Source: Massilia sp. (GTDB taxonomy: Bacteria; Pseudomonadota; Gammaproteobacteria; Burkholderiales; Burkholderiaceae_D). From it: DNA of 15,191 nt. The notes below the pieces were generated by a model that saw only the letters and a program-made list of their open reading frames with translations, was not told the origin of the DNA and made no database searches. Made by a program: the position numbers and the translations under genes. The DNA lies in assembly GCA_028291845.1 (NCBI GenBank), contig JAQGNM010000343.1, positions 1 to 15,191 of the forward strand, read 5' to 3'. This document shows, one piece after another, positions 7,134 to 12,752 of the stretch; positions within the stretch are counted from its first letter, which is position 1, and every line of letters starts with the position of its first letter.

Positions 7134-7547
7134 ATGGCAACAGCCAAAAAAACCCCAGCAGCAGCGCCAGCAAAGAAGGCCGCCGCGGCCAAGCCAGCAG
7201 CAGCGGCCAAGCCGGCAGCGAAAAAAGCAGCAGCAGCTCCAGCCAAGGCCGCCGCGCCGAAAGCCGCAGCCGCCGCCAAGAAGCCAGCAGCACCACGCAA
7301 GCCAAACGCCGCCTTCATGAAGGCCATGACGCCGTCGGACACCCTCGCCGGTGTGGTTGGCGCGACCCCGCTGCCACGCACCGAAGTGACCAAAAAAGTG
7401 TGGGAGTACATCAAGAAGAACGATCTGCAAGATGCCGCAAACCGCCGCATGATCAATGCCGACGACAAGCTCAAAGCCGTTTTTGGCGGCAAAGCGCAAG
7501 TGTCGATGTTCGAGATGACCAAGCTTATCTCTGACCACCTGAAATAA
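7134..7547 (+). CDS. SWIB/MDM2-domain protein with histone H1-like Lys/Ala/Pro-rich tail
   Basis: A 137-residue protein in two parts. Residues 1–~57 are almost only Ala, Lys and Pro with one Arg, like the C-terminal tail of histone H1 or bacterial H1-like proteins, and suggest non-specific DNA binding. Residues ~63–137 form a SWIB/MDM2 domain: TPSDTLAGVVG, TEVTKKVWEYIKKNDLQD, NRRMINADDKLKAVFGGK and SMFEMTKLISDHL. In eukaryotes SWIB domains occur in chromatin-remodelling complexes; in bacteria they are known from chlamydiae and several proteobacteria, where the role is unclear. A perfect AGGAGG lies 7 bases before ATG 7134, suggesting high expression. The tail uses more GCA, CCA and AAA codons than its neighbours, as expected of a repetitive segment. 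It stands alone, with its own promoter region and strong 3' hairpins. Confidence 0.92.
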   Translation: MATAKKTPAAAPAKKAAAAKPAAAAKPAAKKAAAAPAKAAAPKAAAAAKKPAAPRKPNAAFMKAMTPSDTLAGVVGATPLPRTEVTKKVWEYIKKNDLQDAANRRMINADDKLKAVFGGKAQVSMFEMTKLISDHLK

Positions 7548-7548
7548 T

Positions 7549-7635
7549 CAAAAAAAAGTAAAAACCTACTTTTTTTTGGTTTGATCAGATAAAAGACCTC
7601 GGCGAAGCCGAGGTCTTTTCAGTTTACGCAAACCC
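7549..7635 (+). repeat. Composite 3' repeat element copy 1 (behind the SWIB gene), also acting as terminator
   Basis: It begins one base after the SWIB stop. Hairpin A is CAAAAAAAAGT (7549–7559), loop AAAAACCT, ACTTTTTTTTG (7568–7578). Hairpin B is AAAAGACCTCGGC (7591–7603), loop GAA, GCCGAGGTCTTTT (7607–7619). It ends with the box ACGCAAACCC (7626–7635). Hairpin B with its flanking A and T runs is a good terminator in both directions. Confidence 0.85.
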
Positions 7636-7638
7636 AAG

Positions 7639-7752
7639 TTCAAACAAAAGTGAACCCCTACTTTTGTTTGGCTGAACGGACGAAAAAGCGCTCGGCGGAG
7701 CCGAGCTTTTTTCAGTTGACGCAAACCCGATTCAGATCACGGTTCGCCTCGG
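7639..7752 (+). repeat. Composite 3' repeat element copy 2 (tandem to copy 1; arm of a long inverted repeat)
   Basis: Hairpin A is CAAACAAAAGT (7641–7651), loop GAACCCCT, ACTTTTGTTTG (7660–7670). Hairpin B is GCTCGGC (7690–7696), loop GGA, GCCGAGC (7700–7706), then six T. The box ACGCAAACCC (7719–7728) and GATTCAGATC (7729–7738) follow. It lies in the same orientation as copy 1 and is about 92% identical by eye to the inverted copy 3. Confidence 0.85.
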
Positions 7753-7849
7753 GGAAGGGAGGATTGGGGCACACGCTTTGTTGAAAAACATTTATGCACG
7801 ATTGCGCATAATTGGCGCCTTAAATGCGTGCGCTTCGCGCGGTGGTTCT
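7753..7849. other. Unique spacer between inverted element copies 2 and 3
   Basis: Ninety-seven bases enclosed by the two inverted arms. No reading frame, RNA gene or convincing promoter was recognised. It contains a -10-like CATAAT (7808–7813) without a properly spaced -35 and some GCGC-rich sequence. In a transcript spanning both arms it would form the loop. Confidence 0.4.
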
Positions 7850-7964
7850 CCGAGGCGAACTCGGATCTGAATCGGGTCTGCGTCCACTGAAAAAACCTCG
7901 GCTCCGCCGAGGGCTTTTTCGTCCGTTCAAACCAAACAAAAGTAGGGGTTCACTTTTGTTTGAA
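7850..7964 (-). repeat. Composite 3' repeat element copy 3 (behind the lytic transglycosylase gene)
   Basis: Read on the minus strand it begins 4 bases after the transglycosylase stop (at 7969). Hairpin A uses 7952–7962 and 7933–7943 with loop GAACCCCT. Hairpin B is CCTCGGC, GGA, GCCGAGG (7896–7912), followed by six T on this strand. The box ACGCAGACCC and GATTCAGATC come next. Compared with copy 2, one stem pair in hairpin B is swapped from G:C to C:G. Confidence 0.85.
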
Positions 7965-7968
7965 TCTC

Positions 7969-8589
7969 TTACATTTCCCATTTTTTCCACGCGGCGAGGA
8001 CCGCATTGGGATATTCCGGTCTACCACGGCTGCCGTTATATCTGCCTAGCGCCAAATACAGACTGCCGGCTTCCATATCAATATACATCCGTAGAATCGC
8101 GCAGCCGTAGCGGAGATTCGTTTGCATGTCGAACAGGGCGCGGCGGTTGTTGTCGCCGATGACGCCGGTCCAGAATGGCATCACCTGCATGTAGCCGCGC
8201 GCGCCCACCATCGAGACGGCGTATTTGCGGTACGCCGACTCGACCTGGATCAGGCCCAGCACAAGACCCGGATCGAGGCCGGCGCGGGTGGCTTCGTACC
8301 AGGCGGTGGTGAGAAATTCGGTGCGCAGCTGTTCGTCGGGCAGCTTGCGTTTCAAGCGCCCGGACATGGTTGCAAGCCACTGATTGAAACGCTGGCGCGC
8401 CGCCTCGTCGCGAAAGACCGGGGTGGGCGGACGCGCATCCTTGATGGCGTTCGACAGCGCCAGGCGGACCGAATCGGCCAGCGCTTCTTCCTTCTGGTTG
8501 CCGGCCCACGCTGGCAGGGATGCTGCCAGGCAGGCCAGTGCGATCAGAACCGCCTTCACTGCGGCAGTCGTCACTGCGGCAGTCGTCAC
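7969..8589 (-). CDS. Lytic transglycosylase, Slt/MltE-like catalytic domain, secreted
   Basis: A 206-residue protein from GTG 8589. Residues about 11–29 (VKAVLIALACLAASLPAWA) form a signal peptide. The catalytic domain occupies about 90–206: GLVLGLIQVESAYRKYAV carries the catalytic glutamate (E117), GARGYMQVMPFW is the second family motif, and the third segment has LALGRYNGSRG and YPNAVLAAWKKW. Such enzymes cleave the MurNAc–GlcNAc bond of peptidoglycan in the periplasm with formation of 1,6-anhydroMurNAc. The start is uncertain. GTG 8589 overlaps the proS stop (GTGA), but in-frame GTGs at 8574 and 8559 come from a 15-bp tandem repeat, and 8559 alone would give a neat signal peptide (196 residues). 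It forms an operon with proS and is followed by repeat element copy 3. Confidence 0.88.
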   Translation of the reverse strand: MTTAAVTTAAVKAVLIALACLAASLPAWAGNQKEEALADSVRLALSNAIKDARPPTPVFRDEAARQRFNQWLATMSGRLKRKLPDEQLRTEFLTTAWYEATRAGLDPGLVLGLIQVESAYRKYAVSMVGARGYMQVMPFWTGVIGDNNRRALFDMQTNLRYGCAILRMYIDMEAGSLYLALGRYNGSRGRPEYPNAVLAAWKKWEM

Positions 8590-8597
8590 TGCGACAG
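8556..8597. repeat. 15-bp tandem repeat across the proS stop / transglycosylase start
   Basis: TCACTGCGGCAGTCG occurs twice in a row (8556–8570, 8571–8585) and is followed by a partial third copy TCACTGCGACAG (8586–8597). The last copy contains the proS stop. On the coding strand each copy contains GTGA, so the ancestral stop/start overlap has been multiplied. Each extra copy adds five codons (V-T-T-A-A) to the N-terminus of the downstream protein. Confidence 0.9.
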
Positions 8598-10319
8598 CTT
8601 GTCCTTGATGAAAGCGACCATGCCGTCGAGCGGCACAGCGGTGGCGGCGGCATCGCGGCGGCCCTGGTATTCCAGGTTGCCTTCTTTCAAGCCGCGCTCG
8701 CCGACGACGATGCGGTGCGGCACGCCGATCAATTCCCAGTCGGCGAACATGGCGCCCGGACGCAGGCCGCGGTCGTCGACGATGACGTCCACGCCAGCCG
8801 CCTGCAGATCGGCATACAGCTGTTCCACGGTGGTTTTCACCAGCTCGCTGCGGTCCATGCCCATCGGGCACAGCACCAGTTCGAACGGCGCGATCGAGGT
8901 CGGCCAGATGATGCCCTTGTCGTCGAAATTCTGCTCGATGGCAGCGCCCAGGATGCGCGTCACGCCGATGCCGTAGCAACCCATTTGCAGGGGCGCGGGC
9001 TTGCCGTTTTCGTCGAGGAAAGTGGCCTTCATCGATTCCGAATAGGCCGTGCCCAACTGAAACACGTGACCGACTTCGATGCCGCGCTCGATGGCGAGCA
9101 CACCCTTGCCGTCGGGAGAGGCGTCGCCTTCGACGACGTTGCGCAGGTCGGCCACGATCGGCTCCGGCAAATCGCGGCCCCAGTTGGCGCCGGTGTAGTG
9201 AAACCCTTCTTCGTTGGCGCCGCAGACGAAATCGGCCATGTTGGCCACCGTGCGGTCGGCAACGATGGTCACCGGCTGGCGCGGCTTGATCGGTCCCAGG
9301 TAGCCGGGGATCGAGCCATACGCCTCGAGGATTTCCGCTTCGGTGGCGAAGCGGTGCGCGGCCAGGCCGGCAACCTTGCCGACCTTGATTTCGTTGAGTT
9401 CATGGTCGCCGCGCAGCAGCAGCATCCAGTTTTCCTTGACCTGCTTGCCGTCGATCTCCTTCTCCACCGTCAGCGCGATGGTCTTGACGGTTTGCGCCAG
9501 GTCCAGCGTGAGCATGGCGGCCACCGCTTCGCACTTCGTGGCGCCGGGGGTGGCGGTCTTGGTCAGCGCCTGGCTGGCGGCAGCGCGCGTGCTCGAGACC
9601 GGCATCGCTTCGGCCGCTTCCATGTTGGCGGCAAAATCGGACGTCGGGCAATACACCAGGGCGTCTTCACCGGTGCTGGCGATGACGTGAAATTCGTGCG
9701 AACCGGAGCCGCCGATGGCGCCGTTGTCGGCAGCGACCGCGCGGAACTTCAAGCCGAAGCGCGTAAAAATCGCCGTGTAGGCATCGAACATGATTTTGTA
9801 CGAGGCCTGCATGCCGGCCACGTCGCGGTCGAAACTGTAGGCGTCCTTCATGGTGAATTCGCGACCGCGCATGAGGCCGAAACGGGGACGGCGCTCGTCG
9901 CGGAACTTGGTTTGAATGTGATAAAAATTCAATGGCAGCTGGCGGTAGGACTTGATTTCAGTGCGCACCACGTCGGTGATGACTTCTTCCGAGGTCGGCT
10001 GGATGGCGTAGTCGCGGCCGTGGCGGTCCTTGACGCGCAGCAGCTCCGGACCCATCTTGTCCCAGCGGCCGGTTTCCTGCCACAGCTCGGCAGGCTGAAC
10101 CAGCGGCATCAACAGTTCGATGCCGCCGGCACGGTTCATCTCTTCACGAATGATCGCTTCGACCTTGCGGATGACGCGCAGACCGGTCGGCATGTACGTA
10201 TAGATGCCGGAACCGAGGCGCTTGATCATCCCGGCGCGCATCATCAGCTGATGACTGACGATCTCGGCGTCGGAAGGCGCTTCTTTTTGTGTAGAAATAA
10301 AAAATCGGGAGGCACGCAT
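8586..10319 (-). CDS. proS: Prolyl-tRNA synthetase, bacterial type with editing insertion
   Basis: A 577-residue class II aminoacyl-tRNA synthetase, the usual length for the bacterial form. The N-terminus MRASRFFISTQKEAPSDAEI is typical. Motif 1 is near residues 60–75, QPTSEEVITD lies at 107–116, and motif 2 (FRDERRPRFGLMRGREFTMKDAYSFD region) at 139–164. An insertion of about 180 residues (about 225–410) follows, with GDHELNEIKV, which is the INS domain that hydrolyses mischarged Ala-tRNA. Motif 3 GCYGIGVTR is at 447–455, and the anticodon-binding domain fills the rest. ATG at 10319 has only a weak upstream Shine-Dalgarno. It is divergent from rppH and overlaps the transglycosylase start at GTGA. 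Confidence 0.98.
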   Translation of the reverse strand: MRASRFFISTQKEAPSDAEIVSHQLMMRAGMIKRLGSGIYTYMPTGLRVIRKVEAIIREEMNRAGGIELLMPLVQPAELWQETGRWDKMGPELLRVKDRHGRDYAIQPTSEEVITDVVRTEIKSYRQLPLNFYHIQTKFRDERRPRFGLMRGREFTMKDAYSFDRDVAGMQASYKIMFDAYTAIFTRFGLKFRAVAADNGAIGGSGSHEFHVIASTGEDALVYCPTSDFAANMEAAEAMPVSSTRAAASQALTKTATPGATKCEAVAAMLTLDLAQTVKTIALTVEKEIDGKQVKENWMLLLRGDHELNEIKVGKVAGLAAHRFATEAEILEAYGSIPGYLGPIKPRQPVTIVADRTVANMADFVCGANEEGFHYTGANWGRDLPEPIVADLRNVVEGDASPDGKGVLAIERGIEVGHVFQLGTAYSESMKATFLDENGKPAPLQMGCYGIGVTRILGAAIEQNFDDKGIIWPTSIAPFELVLCPMGMDRSELVKTTVEQLYADLQAAGVDVIVDDRGLRPGAMFADWELIGVPHRIVVGERGLKEGNLEYQGRRDAAATAVPLDGMVAFIKDKLSQ

Positions 10320-10347
10320 ATCGATGAATTCTTTTTAAAAAGAGAGA

Positions 10348-10355
10348 GTTATAAT
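10348..10355. promoter_or_regulatory. AT-rich -10 region shared by divergent proS and rppH
   Basis: GTTATAAT offers a consensus TATAAT on the plus strand (10350–10355) and TATAAC on the minus strand (10353–10348), 28 bases from the proS ATG. No strong -35 is visible on either strand. The plus-strand start would give rppH a leader of about 170 bases. Confidence 0.35.
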
Positions 10356-10425
10356 CAACCTAATTTTAAAGGATTAGCTGGCCGATGCGTCCAATCTTTG
10401 TACAAATGGGTCCGTTGGAGCGGTT

Positions 10426-10458
10426 CCCGCCGTTTTCGCACGTCGAAAACCCGGTGGG
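10426..10458 (+). other. Hairpin in the rppH leader
   Basis: GTTTTCG (10432–10438), loop CACGT, CGAAAAC (10444–10450) form a perfect 7-bp stem. Outside it CCCGCC (10426–10431) can pair with GGTGGG (10453–10458) across a CC bulge using one G·U pair. There is no T run after it, so it is not a simple terminator. It lies about 75 bases before the rppH start. Confidence 0.45.
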
Positions 10459-10532
10459 CATCGCTGCAGGGAGACGGTTTCAGGAGTAAAAACGACAAAA
10501 GCACGCGCTGGCAGAAAGTATCGAGGTGAAGC

Positions 10533-11144
10533 ATGCTCGACCGTGAAGGGTTTCGGCCCAACGTCGGCATCATCCTGCTCAACGCCCAGAACGAGGTGTG
10601 GTGGGGTAAGCGGGTGCGCGAGCACTCCTGGCAATTCCCGCAAGGGGGCATCAAATACGGAGAGACGCCCGAACAGGCAATGTACCGCGAGCTGGAAGAG
10701 GAAATCGGATTACGCAAGGAACACGTGAAGATCGTCGGCCGCACCCGCGACTGGCTGCGCTACGAAGTGCCCGATCATTTCATCAAGCGTGAAATTCGCG
10801 GGCATTACCGTGGCCAAAAGCAAATCTGGTTCCTGCTGCGCATGGTCGCGCGCGACAATGACGTCAACCTGCGCCTGACCGACCACCCGGAATTCGACGC
10901 CTGGCGCTGGCACGACTACTGGGTGCCGCTCGATGTCGTCATCGAATTCAAGCGCGACGTCTACCAGCGCGCATTGCAGGAACTGTCGCGTTTCCTGTCC
11001 TGGCCCAACCAGGGCGGGCACACTCACGAACGGCGTCACACCGCGCGCTATCTGCGCCAGCCGCACGCGCCGCGCCCGCCGGCCGCGCCGGAGGAACAAA
11101 GCACCACCCTGCCCGGTCTGGTGCTGGCGCCGGACAAGCCGTAG
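10533..11144 (+). CDS. rppH: RNA pyrophosphohydrolase RppH (Nudix hydrolase)
   Basis: A 203-residue Nudix protein beginning MLDREGFRPNVGIILLN, the typical RppH start. The full Nudix box is present at 38–60: G38, E44, R52-E53-L54, E56-E57, G59. WQFPQGGIKYGE and the later FLLRMVARDNDVNL and HPEFDAWRWHDYWVPL also fit the family. RppH removes pyrophosphate from 5'-triphosphate mRNA ends, opening them to RNase E decay. GAGG lies 6 bases before ATG 10533. After about residue 160 the protein has a Pro/Ala/His/Arg-rich extension not present in the shorter enterobacterial enzyme; such tails are common in betaproteobacteria and probably disordered. It is divergent from proS. Confidence 0.95.
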   Translation: MLDREGFRPNVGIILLNAQNEVWWGKRVREHSWQFPQGGIKYGETPEQAMYRELEEEIGLRKEHVKIVGRTRDWLRYEVPDHFIKREIRGHYRGQKQIWFLLRMVARDNDVNLRLTDHPEFDAWRWHDYWVPLDVVIEFKRDVYQRALQELSRFLSWPNQGGHTHERRHTARYLRQPHAPRPPAAPEEQSTTLPGLVLAPDKP

Positions 11145-11234
11145 TTGACGTAGTTGCGCCGTGCCGGGCGGTCAGGTGTTCCCGCCGCTGACGGTGCGGG
11201 CGGCGCCGGCGGCAGCGGCGCGCCGACGATCCGC

Positions 11235-11240
11235 TACAAT
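11235..11240 (+). promoter_or_regulatory. Candidate -10 element for the DUF1841 gene
   Basis: TACAAT in the context GCTACAATGG lies 30 bases before the ATG. The sequence upstream is very GC-rich and shows no clear -35. Confidence 0.35.
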
Positions 11241-11270
11241 GGCGGCCTCCCGATTTTTTTCAGCGCCGCC

Positions 11271-11696
11271 ATGTTCACCCCCTCCTCGCACGACGTCCGC
11301 CGCTTCTTTTGCGAAGCCTACCGCAAGCAGCAGGCCGGCGAGATCCTCGGCCCGATGGAAGCCATCGCCGCCGACTGGATCGCCAACCACCCGGAATACG
11401 CAGGCGACCTCGGCGACGCCGAAGCGGCGATCGCCCGCGACTACGCCGTCGAAACCGGCAAGACCAACCCCTTCCTGCACCTGTCGATGCACCTGTCGAT
11501 CTCCGAACAAATCTCGATCGACCAGCCGCCCGGCATCCGCGACGCTTTTAATAGCCTCGAAGCCAAACTGGGCCAGCACGAAGCCCAGCACCGCATCATG
11601 GAGTGCCTGGGAGAGATGATCTGGACTTCCCAGAGAAACAACACCCCGCCCGACGCCGCCGCCTATCTCGAATGCGTCAAAAAAGGCATCCGCTAA
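11271..11696 (+). CDS. DUF1841 family protein
   Basis: A 141-residue soluble protein. It starts MFTPSSHDVRRFFCEAYRK and contains ILGPMEAIAADWIANHPEY. The conserved centre reads NPFLHLSMHLSISEQISIDQ, followed by PPGIRDAF and HEAQHRIMECLGEMIW. This set of His/Glu-rich segments is characteristic of DUF1841, a proteobacterial family without an assigned function. The spaced histidines (HLSMH, HEAQH) could bind metal, but that is speculation. No signal peptide or membrane segment is visible. ATG at 11271 gives the family length; the Shine-Dalgarno is weak. It follows rppH after 126 bases, probably as a separate transcript, and ends in a strong terminator whose stem includes the last two bases of the stop codon. 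Confidence 0.88.
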   Translation: MFTPSSHDVRRFFCEAYRKQQAGEILGPMEAIAADWIANHPEYAGDLGDAEAAIARDYAVETGKTNPFLHLSMHLSISEQISIDQPPGIRDAFNSLEAKLGQHEAQHRIMECLGEMIWTSQRNNTPPDAAAYLECVKKGIR

Positions 11697-11732
11697 AACA
11701 AAAGCCCCGCGAATAAGCGGGGCTTTTGTTTT
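11695..11732. terminator. Strong bidirectional terminator after DUF1841
   Basis: AAAACAAAAGCCCCGC (11695–11710), loop GAATAA, GCGGGGCTTTTGTTTT (11717–11732): 16 perfect pairs with A/T runs on both outer sides. It can stop the DUF1841 transcript and also transcripts from the convergent cytochrome genes. Confidence 0.92.
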
Positions 11733-11750
11733 CAACGTTCAGCTTGCACT

Positions 11751-11878
11751 CCGAACCGCGTCTCTACGCGGCGACAGCAGATCCGAATCGGGTTTGCGTT
11801 ACCTGATTCATGCCCGGCTCCGCCGGGCAGGAATCCCTGACTAACTCACCCAAAAGTAGGTTTTCACTTTTGGGTGAA
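11751..11878 (-). repeat. Composite 3' repeat element copy 4 (behind the cytochrome c genes)
   Basis: Read on the minus strand it begins 2 bases after the cytochrome stop. Hairpin A is CACCCAAAAGT (11876–11866), loop GAAAACCT, ACTTTTGGGTG (11857–11847). Hairpin B is TGCCCGGC, GGA, GCCGGGCA (11829–11811). The box ACGCAAACCC and GATTCGGATC (to 11780) follow. A further small hairpin, CCGCG-TAGAGA-CGCGG (11771–11756), comes next and is not found in the other copies. Confidence 0.8.
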
Positions 11879-11880
11879 TT

Positions 11881-12222
11881 TCATCGATGGCCGGTAGCCA
11901 TGCTGCCCGGCAGACTTCCAAGATAGGCGGCGATGTCGGCGATGTCCTTGTCGGATAACGCTGCCACCTGGCCCGCCATGATCGGATTATTGCGGCCGTT
12001 GGCGCCGCTGCCCCGCTTGTAGGCGATCAGCGCGTGCGCCAGGTAATCGGGATGCTGGCCGGCCAGCTTCGGATAACTCGGATCGATCGGTTTATTAAAA
12101 TCGGCGCCATGGCAGGAGGCGCACGCCTTGGCCTTGGCCAGATTGGCGCCGTTGGCGATGTCGGCCGCGCCGGCATTGAAGGAAACCACGGCAAAAGCCA
12201 GGGCGATCAGCGATGTTTTCAT
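11881..12222 (-). CDS. Small periplasmic c-type cytochrome (class I), second of a pair
   Basis: A 113-residue protein. Residues 1–~19 are a signal peptide (MKTSLIALAFAVVSFNAGA). One heme-attachment motif CASCH is at 34–38, and the probable distal ligand is M82 in NNPIMAGQV. The ending LSDKDIADIAAYLGSLP is the usual C-terminal helix of class I cytochromes. It is an electron carrier in the periplasm; partners are unknown. AAGGA lies 6 bases before ATG 12222. It starts 9 bases after the stop of a related cytochrome gene, so the two form an operon and likely arose by duplication. Repeat element copy 4 lies directly behind it. Confidence 0.92.
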   Translation of the reverse strand: MKTSLIALAFAVVSFNAGAADIANGANLAKAKACASCHGADFNKPIDPSYPKLAGQHPDYLAHALIAYKRGSGANGRNNPIMAGQVAALSDKDIADIAAYLGSLPGSMATGHR

Positions 12223-12231
12223 GGATTGTCC

Positions 12232-12558
12232 TTATTTGGCCGGCATCTGGGAATAGTATGCGGCGACGTCGGCGATGTCCTGGTCGCTCATCGAGGCGGC
12301 AATGCCGCGCATCGACGGGTGCTTGCGGTCGCCCTTTTTATAGGCCTGCAGCGCCGCTTCGATGTATTTGGCGGACTGGCCGCCGATCATCGGCACCCGA
12401 TAGACTTCTGGAAAACTGGCTTTGTAGCCCGGAATGCCGTGGCACCCGACACACATTTCAACCTTGGCGCCAGCGGCCTTGGGATTACCAACGATGTCGG
12501 CCGCGCCAGCTGCGTGAAACGCGCCGGCCAGCACGAGAAGTGCGGTGATTTTTTTCAT
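12232..12558 (-). CDS. Small periplasmic c-type cytochrome (class I), first of a pair
   Basis: A 108-residue protein with a signal peptide (MKKITALLVLAGAFHAAGA). Heme is attached at CVGCH (36–40), and the probable methionine ligand is M83 in HPSMRGIA. The segment VYRVPMIGGQSAKYIEAALQ and the C-terminal SMSDQDIADVAAYYSQMP are typical of short cytochromes c of the c4/c5-like or sulfur-oxidation-associated kind. It resembles the downstream gene in order of motifs and in the C-terminal helix. ATG at 12558 is set by the signal peptide; upstream in-frame codons look non-coding. It is divergent from moxR, and the shared 194-base gap contains an AT-rich palindrome AACTTT-A-AAAGTT (12619–12631). Confidence 0.92.
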   Translation of the reverse strand: MKKITALLVLAGAFHAAGAADIVGNPKAAGAKVEMCVGCHGIPGYKASFPEVYRVPMIGGQSAKYIEAALQAYKKGDRKHPSMRGIAASMSDQDIADVAAYYSQMPAK

Positions 12559-12713
12559 GGTTGCGATGGTGAAGTTTATCGGGGTCTCGACCGAGCTACG
12601 ACCGTATTCAGTGGATACAACTTTAAAAGTTTTATTTTTAGCATTTGATTCTAACGCAAGAGCATGAGGGCGTCCACAACCGCCTGTCCCTGCGCAGTCC
12701 AGGGCAATTGTCA

Positions 12714-12719
12714 TATACT
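12714..12719 (+). promoter_or_regulatory. Candidate -10 element of the moxR operon
   Basis: TATACT lies 33 bases before the ATG at 12753. The hexamer 17 bases upstream (TGCGCA) is a poor -35, so an activator may be needed or the call may be wrong. Confidence 0.3.
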
Positions 12720-12752
12720 CGGGTCACTCCCCACTTTCCGAATCTGACATTC

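Noticed and set aside
5908..7305. A 465-codon open frame on the minus strand opposite ffh and the SWIB gene
   Set aside because: It is antisense to ffh, runs through the ffh terminator and lacks any family features.
7548..7968. CRISPR array
   Set aside because: Only three unequal, differently oriented hairpin units are present, without regular spacers of constant length or a cas gene.
7548..7968. Insertion sequence or MITE with target-site duplication
   Set aside because: No transposase fragment is present and I could not find matching short direct repeats bordering the inverted arms. The fixed 3'-end position fits a REP-like element better.
7824..8162. Plus-strand open frame overlapping repeat element copy 3
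   Set aside because: It runs through both hairpins and into the antisense of the transglycosylase gene; no ribosome binding site or domain.
8520..10529. A 669-codon open frame on the plus strand opposite proS and the transglycosylase gene
   Set aside because: It is antisense to two well-supported genes, with His/Gly/Arg-rich composition and no motif.
11140..11157. Short direct repeat CGTAGTTGA/CGTAGTTGC at the rppH stop
   Set aside because: Only two 8-base matching units are present; this can easily arise by chance and has no further support.
12610..12660. FNR/ArcA-type anaerobic regulator box upstream of the cytochrome genes
   Set aside because: TTGATTCTAACGCAA has only the left half-site; the palindrome AACTTTAAAAGTT does not match the FNR consensus.
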